From positions 1 to 13,435 of the forward strand of contig CAKUYM010000090.1 in NCBI GenBank assembly GCA_934716785.1: a DNA stretch of 13,435 bases. Direction: 5' to 3'. Positions 1 to 6,321 of this stretch are shown piece after piece. The notes under the pieces are model-generated. The model searched no databases. It was given only the letters and a program-made list of their open reading frames with translations, and was not told the DNA's origin. Each line of letters opens with the position of its first letter. Within the stretch, counting starts at the first letter, position 1. The stretch comes from an uncultured Bacteroides sp. (lineage in GTDB: Bacteria > Bacteroidota > Bacteroidia > Bacteroidales > Bacteroidaceae). The position numbers were made by a program, and so were the translations under genes.

Positions 1-93
1 ATAATAATCAGTTCTTTTCCTTGAGTGACAGCGTAAATTTTATATTATAGAAAATATTCTTGCTTATATAGCTGAGATACAAATTTAATATCG

Positions 94-101
94 TAGCTTT
101 G
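94..101 (+). promoter_or_regulatory. Bacteroides -7 promoter box for the B12 unit
   Basis: TAGCTTTG at 94-101 fits the Bacteroides sigma-ABfr -7 consensus TAnnTTTG. It lies just upstream of the cobalamin riboswitch, so transcription would begin near 107-110 and include the whole aptamer. I see no clear -33 TTTG at the expected distance, so the call rests on one box and its position. Positions 1-93 hold nothing else I can name. Confidence 0.5.
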
Positions 102-109
102 CCGCACTT

Positions 110-325
110 TAGGTAATGCCTTCAATCGTTCGGTTGAGCATGAAAAGGGAATCCGGTGTGAATCCGGAGCAGTGCCCGCTACTGTAATATTCATCTGTTG
201 AAAGTTCTACTACTGCCACTGTGCAGGGAATAGCATGGGAAGGCGAACTTTCAGAATAGAGTCAGGAAACCTGCTTAGGGAAGAAAAAATAGCCATTATG
301 TTCTCGGGGCTAAGGACATAGCTAT
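110..325 (+). ncRNA. Cobalamin (AdoCbl-type) riboswitch
   Basis: This leader matches the conserved cobalamin riboswitch core. The GGGAATCCGGTG...GTGCCCGC...ACTGTAA block lies at 147-187, GCCACTGT at 215-222, and the B12 box AGTCAGGAAACCTGCT at 260-275. A peripheral stem TGAAAGTTC/GAACTTTCA (199-207 with 245-253) pairs perfectly. A last hairpin, TATGTTC (297-303) with GGACATA (314-320), fits the L13 arm that makes the kissing loop with L5. This hairpin ends only about 27 bases before the receptor start codon, so cobalamin binding would most likely hide the translation start; I see no intrinsic terminator in the leader. High B12 should turn the receptor and cbiL off. Confidence 0.93.
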
Positions 326-347
326 AGAAACTAAAACATAATCACGA

Positions 348-2531
348 ATGTTGAAAAAACTTCTTTTGACCGCAATGTGTGTCAGTGTATGCTATATTGT
401 GTCCGCGCAGGTCACAATTAAGGGACGTGTGTTGAATGCCGAAACCGGAGAACCTGTTGTCGGGGCGAATATCCGGGTCGATCACAGTCTGCAGGGGGGG
501 ACAACGAATGCTAAAGGAGAGTTCGTAATCAAGGGATTGCCCGATGGCAAACAGACCTTGCAAGTGTCGCATCTCAATTATGAGCCGAAGCGGTATTCTA
601 CTTCAAAGAGTGTAGATAACGTGGTGATACGTATGACGGAGAGTCACAATAACCTCAGCCAAGTGGTAGTCACCGGCACCGGAACGCATCGCAGGATGGT
701 GGACAGCCCGATTCCGGTCAATGTATTGACAGCCAAAGATATCAAGGAAGCCAATGTTACGAATCTTGAAGAGGCGCTGACCAAACTTACTTCCTACTTT
801 TCTTTCTCTACCAGTGGCATGGGCACGGAAATGGTGCTCAATGGGTTGAATAGCGACTATATACTTGTGTTGCTGAACGGCAGGAAACTGATTGGCGATG
901 ATGCTTTGATGCGCATTAATATGGCGAATGTGAAACGGATTGAGATATTGAACGGTTCGGCGTCTGCACTGTATGGTAGCGATGCCATCGGTGGCGTGGT
1001 CAATATCATTACGGACGATAGCAGAAACAAGATTGACGCGTCGAGCACTACCAAGGTCAGTGACCACGGTCGTCTTTCGGAAGCCGTGAATCTGGACTTG
1101 AACGTTGGCAAATTTTCATCGTACACTTCTTACCAACGCCAACAGTCAGACGGATGGCAGCTCCATCCCATGGCCGAAACAGTGAGCAAAAAGGGAGAGG
1201 TGACACTGAACCCTACGGACAAACAGGCTTTCACCGGTTATCATACGAATACGGTCAACCAGAGCTTCTCATATTCTCTGAATCATAAGACGACGCTGTA
1301 TGCGCAGGGCTCGTATTATAATTACCTGAACGACCGCCCGGTGACGGAATATAAGTATAATATGTATCATGAGAATTATACGTATGGCTTCGGTATGAAG
1401 TATATCGTGAGCAAGAAAGCGTATATTGATGCCGATTTCTATTCGGACAATTACAAATCGGCTTATGACTATATTCAGGAGAGCGGTGACTTCAAGATTG
1501 GCGACAAGGAGACCCGTAAGAAACAGTATTTTTATCGGGGTAACGTGAAGAGTATCATTAAGGTGAACAGCAAGAACAAACTGTCTGCCGGATTGGAATA
1601 TCTGGACGAGAAGTTGGAAAGCGAATCGGATAAAATATCTAATAAGACGCTCTACACCATGGCTTTGTATGCGCAGGACGAATGGACGATTGCCAAATCT
1701 CTGCAAGCGGTGGTGGGGCTGCGTTATATTTATAATGAGACGTTCGAAGACCACTTCACCCCGACAGCTTCTATTATGTATAAGGAAGGTGGTTTCCGCG
1801 GCCGGTTGTCTTTTGCCACAGGTTTTCGCTCGCCTACGCTTTCTGAGATTTATGCTACGGACTTGGCGAAGACTACCAATCGCTATACCATCGGAAATCT
1901 GGAGCTGAAACCGGAAGAGAGCAAGAATTTCTCCTTGAATTTGGAATATACTCATTCACGCTTCTCCGTATCGGCAACGGCTTTTGTCAATAATGTGACG
2001 AACATGATCAATTTCCGTACGTTGAGCGATGAAGAAGCAGCCCAATATGGCGACTATGACGAGGTACGCCAGCGTGACAATATTGATAAAGTGAGAATCA
2101 AGGGAGTGAATGTAAATGCCAATGCTTACTTGGGGCTTGGGTTCAATTTGGGGGCGGGCTACACACTGCTGGATGCAAGAAACCTGATAACCGACAAACC
2201 GATTGATAAAAGTGTCAAGTATGCGGGAAACGTGAATGCGCAATGGTCCAAGAACTGGGGATTGTATGGGTTGAACATCAATATGGTTGGCCGCGGACAG
2301 AGCAAGCGGTATTCTGAGACATACGACTATGATTCATCCGGCTTCATGCTTTGGGATTTGAACACGGGGCATACTTTCAATCTGAAATATATCATCCTGA
2401 ATGCCGGCTTAGGAGTAGAGAATCTGTTCGACTGGGTAGACGACCGTCCTTGGAATACGAAGAAACCTTATTCGACCATTACGCCGGGAAGAGCTTTCTA
2501 TGCAAGCCTGACAATTCGTTTTAGAAAATAA
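348..2531 (+). CDS. btuB: TonB-dependent cobalamin receptor (BtuB-like)
   Basis: This outer-membrane receptor probably imports cobalamin or other corrinoids using TonB energy. The 727-residue protein starts with a signal peptide (about 1-20, ending VSA-Q). A CarboxypepD_reg-like beta-sandwich follows at about 22-97, typical of Bacteroidota receptors, then a TonB-box-like VVVTGTG at 106-112. The plug domain spans about 115-225 and includes VKRIEILNGSASALYGSDAI (195-214). The remainder is a beta-barrel of alternating aromatic strands ending SLTIRFRK. The length is full, with no frameshift. Substrate assignment rests on context: the cobalamin riboswitch lies directly upstream and the corrin methyltransferase gene cbiL is 26 bp downstream. 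The riboswitch should repress it when B12 is plentiful. No SusD-like partner or BtuG-like lipoprotein is present here. The ATG at 348 gives a proper signal peptide and is the only sensible start. Confidence 0.9.
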   Translation: MLKKLLLTAMCVSVCYIVSAQVTIKGRVLNAETGEPVVGANIRVDHSLQGGTTNAKGEFVIKGLPDGKQTLQVSHLNYEPKRYSTSKSVDNVVIRMTESHNNLSQVVVTGTGTHRRMVDSPIPVNVLTAKDIKEANVTNLEEALTKLTSYFSFSTSGMGTEMVLNGLNSDYILVLLNGRKLIGDDALMRINMANVKRIEILNGSASALYGSDAIGGVVNIITDDSRNKIDASSTTKVSDHGRLSEAVNLDLNVGKFSSYTSYQRQQSDGWQLHPMAETVSKKGEVTLNPTDKQAFTGYHTNTVNQSFSYSLNHKTTLYAQGSYYNYLNDRPVTEYKYNMYHENYTYGFGMKYIVSKKAYIDADFYSDNYKSAYDYIQESGDFKIGDKETRKKQYFYRGNVKSIIKVNSKNKLSAGLEYLDEKLESESDKISNKTLYTMALYAQDEWTIAKSLQAVVGLRYIYNETFEDHFTPTASIMYKEGGFRGRLSFATGFRSPTLSEIYATDLAKTTNRYTIGNLELKPEESKNFSLNLEYTHSRFSVSATAFVNNVTNMINFRTLSDEEAAQYGDYDEVRQRDNIDKVRIKGVNVNANAYLGLGFNLGAGYTLLDARNLITDKPIDKSVKYAGNVNAQWSKNWGLYGLNINMVGRGQSKRYSETYDYDSSGFMLWDLNTGHTFNLKYIILNAGLGVENLFDWVDDRPWNTKKPYSTITPGRAFYASLTIRFRK

Positions 2532-2557
2532 AAATAAGAAATAATAGAGAAAATAAG

Positions 2558-3253
2558 ATGGAAGATTTGATCCCTGTATATATCGTATCTTTAGGTCCGG
2601 GCGATGCGGGGCTTGTCTCTCTGGCGGGATGTGGCGTACTGCATCGGGCAAATGCAGTCTTTTGTCCGAAAACGAATGTCCGTTCCCGGTCTTCTGCTCT
2701 TTTGGAAGAATTGAAGATAAAGCAAGAGGTCGTCAGGCATTATACGTTGCCGATGAGCAAGAATCGTGAGTTGGCCTATCAGGCTTACGATGAGGTTCTT
2801 GAGGAAATGGTAAAGCTGCATTCGGAAGGCTTGTGCGTAGCGATTGTGGCTGAAGGAGATGCAGGCTTTTATTCTTCCACCGGTTATCTTGCCGGAAAAT
2901 TGAAGGACGCGGGAATACCTGTCAGGCAGATAGCCGGCGTGCCGGCATTTATCGCGGCGGCGGCTTCCATCGGTCTTTCTATTGTAGAGCAGGAAGAGCG
3001 GCTGACGGTGTGTCCGGGAAAAGTAGACAGAGAACTGTTCGATCGGGTTGCTTCTGGCGGTGAAGTGGCGGTAGTGATGAAACTGTCGCAGTGTGAGGAG
3101 GAAGTAAAGCGCCTTATAGGTTTGGAGGAAAGACTTGTATGTCATTATTTTGAGAATGTAGGGACGGACGTAGAATATTATACGTGCCACAAGGAGGATA
3201 TATTGGCAAGGAAATTCCCTTATTTCTCATTAATGATAATAAAAAGTCGATAA
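2558..3253 (+). CDS. cbiL: Precorrin-2 C20-methyltransferase CbiL/CobI
   Basis: This cytoplasmic enzyme transfers a methyl group from S-adenosylmethionine to C20 of (cobalt-)precorrin-2, an early step of corrin-ring synthesis. The 231-residue protein has the tetrapyrrole methylase signatures: LGPGD at 12-16, VAIVAEGDAGFYSS at 94-107, AGVPAF at 126-131 and a C-terminal PYFSLMIIKSR. The usual CobI length is about 230-240, so it is complete. It lies 26 bp after the receptor gene with no terminator between them, so both should share the riboswitch-controlled transcript. Only this single step of the pathway is encoded here; the other cbi/cob genes would have to be elsewhere. Precorrin-2 C20 specificity, rather than another ring methylase, is inferred from the overall sequence pattern and the B12 context. 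Confidence 0.87.
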   Translation: MEDLIPVYIVSLGPGDAGLVSLAGCGVLHRANAVFCPKTNVRSRSSALLEELKIKQEVVRHYTLPMSKNRELAYQAYDEVLEEMVKLHSEGLCVAIVAEGDAGFYSSTGYLAGKLKDAGIPVRQIAGVPAFIAAAASIGLSIVEQEERLTVCPGKVDRELFDRVASGGEVAVVMKLSQCEEEVKRLIGLEERLVCHYFENVGTDVEYYTCHKEDILARKFPYFSLMIIKSR

Positions 3254-3464
3254 TGCTACCCCGTGGGCTGATTATAGTTGGAGACTGAAATTGAAGAAAA
3301 TGGGATTCAATGTTGATGAGACAGAGAGTCATCATGGCAGTGTGAACAATTGTACCATCAAGGGACTGGGAGATTATCCTGAAATCCGTAAAATATGGTT
3401 GAAGCACATGACGGATATTTATAATGATGAAAGCCAGTGGACAACCGGTGAAGACTATCAATAG
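3243..3464 (+). pseudogene. 73-codon coding remnant after cbiL
   Basis: An open stretch runs in the third frame from just after a stop at 3240-3242 to the TAG at 3462-3464, overlapping the end of cbiL by 11 bases. It reads as ordinary soluble protein sequence (for example PWADYSWRLKLKKMGFNV and IRKIWLKHMTDIYNDESQW), with a composition unlike random DNA. It has no start codon before an internal ATG at 3300, which would give 54 residues. It looks like the C-terminal end of a longer protein whose front is missing, perhaps lost in a deletion that joined it to cbiL. I do not recognise the family. A short genuine gene from 3300 is the alternative. Confidence 0.4.
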
Positions 3465-3698
3465 AATGGTTGGGTTGTAAGGTCTCAACTTCTTCGAACA
3501 TCATATCGTCCGGGATTTATTCTTGGGCGATATTTTTTGAGCGGAGATGTTAGATTCAATGTGTCCGTATAGATATGGTTGTTTTGTTTATCGAATGCTA
3601 ACTTTGTTACTATTTGTCTAATCCATATGGGTATAAGAGCCAAGTCTGCCAATACGGAATCTTTATCTTCCTTTTTCAGCAGCATAACCAATCAAATT

Positions 3699-3729
3699 GT
3701 GTCACAAAAACAACAAATTTGTGTGACAC
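3699..3729. repeat. Inverted repeat GTGTCACA/TGTGACAC, copy 1
   Basis: The arms GTGTCACA (3699-3706) and TGTGACAC (3722-3729) pair perfectly over 8 bp, with an A-rich loop that can pair partly (AAA with TTT). The left arm plus loop, TGTCACAAAAACAA (3700-3713), is repeated exactly at 3773-3786 in the second copy. Confidence 0.75.
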
Positions 3730-3767
3730 CAAAGAGCTGTACCAACTCAAAAGCGAGATATTTAATA

Positions 3768-3806
3768 AAGTTTGTCACAAAAACAATGTTTTTATGTGAC
3801 AAGCTT
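3768..3806. repeat. Inverted repeat TTGTCACA/TGTGACAA, copy 2
   Basis: The arms AAGTTTGTCACA (3768-3779) and TGTGACAAGCTT (3795-3806) pair over 12 positions with one G-U, around a 15-base loop. It shares TGTCACAAAAACAA with copy 1, 73 bp away. The two copies could be duplicated hairpins, binding sites for a dimeric protein or remnant ends of a mobile unit. Confidence 0.75.
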
Positions 3807-3962
3807 ATCCCATAACGTCCAATATGCAGCAATCAATGTTGAGGCATTCCATTTGTCGCATGACCGCTTTCTTTGTGTTGACGATGATGAGAGGGTAATC
3901 TGATTTATAAACAAGATGAACTTAAAAGTAAATCATAATGATAAATTGTCAAGGTAAAATAG

Positions 3963-3970
3963 TATATTTG
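3963..3970 (+). promoter_or_regulatory. Possible -7 promoter box before the frameshifted ORF
   Basis: TATATTTG at 3963-3970 fits TAnnTTTG exactly and lies 23 bp before the ATG at 3994. There is no convincing -33 TTTG; the nearest TTG, at 3946-3948, is too close. It supports the idea that the small ORF after it was once, or still is, expressed. Confidence 0.35.
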
Positions 3971-3993
3971 TCTTCAAAAAAATAAAGACGATA

Positions 3994-4244
3994 ATGGCAA
4001 AGAAAAATATAAACTTATCAGTAGTGCTACATGAGGAATACAAAAAACTATAGGGATGCTTTCTTTGAAAGATCAAAAAATAGCATGGTACAATATGATA
4101 GTTTATATTACATCATCATGGATAATGGAAAATTTCTCAGATTCTATTGACCAAAATATGTTCTATCATACATATCCCTTTTTTAAGAGGAGTTCAGAGA
4201 TTGACAGTGTTTTAGTAGACCAAATCAGAAATTACTCAATTTGA
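3994..4244 (+). pseudogene. Small ORF split by a one-base frameshift in an A-run
   Basis: The ATG at 3994 opens a 19-codon frame (MAKKNINLSVVLHEEYKKL) that stops at 4051. A second frame continues directly through TIGMLSLKDQKIAWYNMIVY to the stop at 4242-4244. Adding one A to the six-A run at 4042-4047 joins them into a single 83-residue protein: ...EEYKK-TIGMLSLKDQK.... The exact fit at a homopolymer points to a slippage mutation, a sequencing error or, less likely, programmed frameshifting. A -7 box lies 23 bp upstream. The second half would otherwise be a 62-residue ORF from the ATG at 4056. I do not recognise the protein; it has no obvious membrane segment or known motif. Confidence 0.4.
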
Positions 4245-4612
4245 AAAATGGAAAAATAACAAATATACACGAGCATGATGACAGCAAGCATTTCTTGTTA
4301 GGATGATTACTGTTAGCTATGAGCTGAATACTGGAACAGTTAATGAAAAATGAGCAGAAATCTTCTTGCGGAGAACATTGTCTGTCATATTGCTATAAAT
4401 AGGGGCTGATGAATAATATCAACAGATGCAGCCATATAGGAAAGATGTTGACGAAGAAGCATATGAGGCAAAATAGCCAAATACTCAGGTGAAAAAAATG
4501 AAACTGAAGTGACATTCAGTACCGGAAAATGCGTTTATCGGGCAAACAACATACGGGTAAACTTGATGATACAGGGGATGAATATGTGCCACCTGTTATT
4601 TTGTGAAAGATT

Positions 4613-4631
4613 CCCCTAAAGGGGCTTTTTT
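4613..4631 (+). terminator. Intrinsic terminator-like hairpin
   Basis: CCCC (4613-4616), loop TAAA, GGGG (4621-4624), then C and six T. The stem is short but all G-C and the T-run follows directly, so it could end transcription on the + strand coming through the decayed region. On the - strand there is no T-run after it, so it is unlikely to end the secretion operon. Confidence 0.4.
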
Positions 4632-4686
4632 ATGCCTTTTTACAACTTGCCAATATGAAGCATTACAGACACTTGATTTGTATACC

Positions 4687-4734
4687 AATTGCTGAGATTG
4701 TCGGATTATTTGATTTCAGGCAATCTCTGCGATT
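4687..4734. repeat. 16-bp inverted repeat downstream of the secretion operon
   Basis: AATTGCTGAGATTGTC (4687-4702) faces GGCAATCTCTGCGATT (4719-4734): 13 Watson-Crick pairs, two positions that are G-U only in + strand RNA, and one mismatch, with a 16-base loop. It lies 77 bp beyond the end of the last secretion gene. No T-run follows on either strand, so it is not a standard terminator. It could be a 3' stabilising hairpin or an old element end. Confidence 0.55.
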
Positions 4735-4810
4735 AATATGAAATAACTTATTCGGCAAACCTAACTTATTTTTACAATCTCTTTTCGGCTGTATAGGAAA
4801 CTTTGACCGG

Positions 4811-5299
4811 TTAATATTCCACTTGTTCTAGATATATTACCAAAGAGATAAAAGAAGAGGGCTTACGTTTTTTACGATCGTAGCTAAAATTCAGCGAAAC
4901 CATCTTTATAGGAAGATGAGCCTGTTCAATGATGGAAATCATTTTAACAAGCTCAATATATCGACCTGCTAAAATTAGTTTGCCTAAATACAAATTGCAT
5001 TCGCCTTCTGAATCTATTAACTCCGGTGTATAGTTAGAAACTTCAATTTGCAAATTGGACAAGCTATCTTCAAGAATCTGTAATATCTTACCATTGCTAA
5101 GTAATGGTTTTGAAGGCATCTTAGAAACTGCTTGTTCCTGTTTCTTTGATGCGATTAAGAGTATACTCTGATTTTTTGATTTCATTTTACATATTTCTTT
5201 ATAAAGATCATGGGTATCTTTCAAAGCAAGTATCCAAATGAACAGTGGTACTACGACTAGTAAACAAACTAATTTGAGTATCCCGCTATATGTTTTCAT
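4811..5299 (-). CDS. GspM/PilO-like inner-membrane assembly protein
   Basis: This is a small bitopic inner-membrane protein, probably the GspM/PilO-like partner of the GspL/PilN-like protein encoded just upstream. Its 162 residues start with a short cytoplasmic tail and one membrane helix (about 7-25, LKLVCLLVVVPLFIWILAL). A charged, probably coiled-coil stretch follows (about 28-62), then a ferredoxin-like alpha/beta domain with the PilO-type pattern LYLGKLILAGRYIELVKMISIIEQ (fragment 103-126). Known PilO proteins are about 200 residues, so this one is compact. It is the last gene of the operon, 11 bp after its neighbour. In characterised systems PilN and PilO heterodimerise and link the cytoplasmic ATPase to the secretin. 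The assignment rests on topology, position and weak sequence pattern, not on a unique motif. Confidence 0.6.
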   Translation of the reverse strand: MKTYSGILKLVCLLVVVPLFIWILALKDTHDLYKEICKMKSKNQSILLIASKKQEQAVSKMPSKPLLSNGKILQILEDSLSNLQIEVSNYTPELIDSEGECNLYLGKLILAGRYIELVKMISIIEQAHLPIKMVSLNFSYDRKKRKPSSFISLVIYLEQVEY

Positions 5300-5310
5300 A
5301 AAACTATATT

Positions 5311-6321
5311 TTAAGGTATTAATTCAATGTTTAGTTCAAATGTAAACCAAGAAGAGTCATTATCCTTTACAAACGAAAGAATCTTCACGCTCGAAAACAA
5401 CAGGTCACGTTCAAGATACTGAGTAAAAAGACTCACGCTACCCGGTATTTCAGTTTCTCCTTTAATCAAAATTGTATAATTGTTAAACATCAACTTTTTA
5501 TTTTTCAATACAGTATTGTTTCCTGTCCCCTCCAAGGGAGATAGTATTAATGAATTCAAAATAACCTGTGGTGGTACATAAGATGCAATTCTATCAGCAA
5601 TCAAAGCAAAAGTATGGTTAGGAATAGATTCATACTGAGATTGAATTCTCCCTTGTTTCTTTTTGTCATCTTGTTTTTGCTTGTTGTTCCTCTGATTAAG
5701 ATACAATTCTCTTTGTACGGCTTCATATTCCTGGCGAAAACGAGTATTCAGTAGAAAGTTGCCCAAGAGAATAATGAAAAAGAATATAAGCAATAACAAA
5801 CGAAGCTTATAGTAAATGACTAAAGAAAGTAGATTAGCTTGAATCCGATTCTGAACAAACTCAGATACTTTAATTGTCTTTTTATAGAAATCTGAGAGTA
5901 TTTTCTTTTTGTTAGGAGTTTCATTACCATTTATCCATTTTTCTAAAATATAGATACTATTTCGATCTAATGACTCAATTAGCTCTTCTACAAGCTCCTT
6001 TCGCAAAAAAGAAATTGTTTGTACTTCAGAGTCTTCAGACAAATACAAGTTCCACAGAAGTTCTGGGTTCTCTGTTATTTTTCCTATGGAGGTATCCATT
6101 CTATCAAATCTCTTTGATATAACCCTATCTCCAGTAATCAATAAGATAGCTGGGGAATGTTTCCATTTCTCCATATTATTTAAATCACAATCTTTCTGTT
6201 CTATTAGAAACAACCCACTTCTTTTGTTAGAAACTTTCCAAATTCTAATACAATTTCCTGTTGCATTTGTAGATAGTTCAAAAAGCAACAAATTACTCAC
6301 TATATAATTTAATATTCCCAT
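5311..6321 (-). CDS. GspL/PilN-like protein with reduced cytoplasmic domain
   Basis: This 336-residue protein has three parts: a cytoplasmic domain (about 1-168), one membrane helix (about 172-191, a run of L, I and F) and a periplasmic part made of a charged coiled coil (about 195-232) followed by a PilN-type ferredoxin-like domain (about 235-336; IADRIASYVPPQVILNSLIL at 241-260 is the clearest match). This is the layout of GspL, which recruits the GspE ATPase from the cytoplasm and pairs with GspM. The cytoplasmic domain is shorter than the usual actin-like GspL/PilM fold of about 240-350 residues, and I cannot see its ATP-binding motifs. The start ATG directly abuts the secretin stop (TAAATG), which implies translational coupling. 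The PilN-like half is moderately sure; the nature of the N-terminal half is inferred from position. Confidence 0.65.
   Translation of the reverse strand: MGILNYIVSNLLLFELSTNATGNCIRIWKVSNKRSGLFLIEQKDCDLNNMEKWKHSPAILLITGDRVISKRFDRMDTSIGKITENPELLWNLYLSEDSEVQTISFLRKELVEELIESLDRNSIYILEKWINGNETPNKKKILSDFYKKTIKVSEFVQNRIQANLLSLVIYYKLRLLLLIFFFIILLGNFLLNTRFRQEYEAVQRELYLNQRNNKQKQDDKKKQGRIQSQYESIPNHTFALIADRIASYVPPQVILNSLILSPLEGTGNNTVLKNKKLMFNNYTILIKGETEIPGSVSLFTQYLERDLLFSSVKILSFVKDNDSSWFTFELNIELIP

Larger units (their letters stand above)
3254..4810. other. Gene-poor, decayed intergenic region
   Basis: About 1.55 kb between the B12 unit and the secretion operon holds no intact gene I can defend. It contains the 3243-3464 remnant, two TGTCACA/TGTGACA hairpins (3699-3806), a frameshifted small ORF (3994-4244), further short open stretches broken by stops (for example around 4340-4400 and 4450-4615, the last reading ETEVTFSTGKCVYRANN in one frame), a terminator-like hairpin at 4613-4631 and an inverted repeat at 4687-4734. 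The mix of protein-like fragments and stops suggests decayed genes. I see no transposase, integrase or tRNA that would explain it. Confidence 0.6.

Noticed and set aside
1269..1955. 228-residue - strand ORF inside the receptor gene
   Set aside because: It is an antisense shadow of the beta-barrel coding region; composition follows the receptor codons.
3114..3488. 124-residue - strand ORF over the end of cbiL
   Set aside because: It is antisense to cbiL and to the coding-like remnant after it, and shows no family pattern.
3699..3806. CRP/FNR sites
   Set aside because: The half-sites are in the reverse arrangement (TCACA...TGTGA) with too long a spacer, and no gene start is positioned to use them.
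3485..3815. Overlapping small ORFs on both strands (68, 78 and 61 residues)
   Set aside because: They overlap each other in different frames, include the hairpin repeats and show no motif or supporting promoter; none can be preferred.
4490..4615. Possible META/HslJ-like domain remnant (ETEVTFSTGKCVYRANN)
   Set aside because: The resemblance is a few residues only, with no start codon and stops nearby; not enough for a family call.
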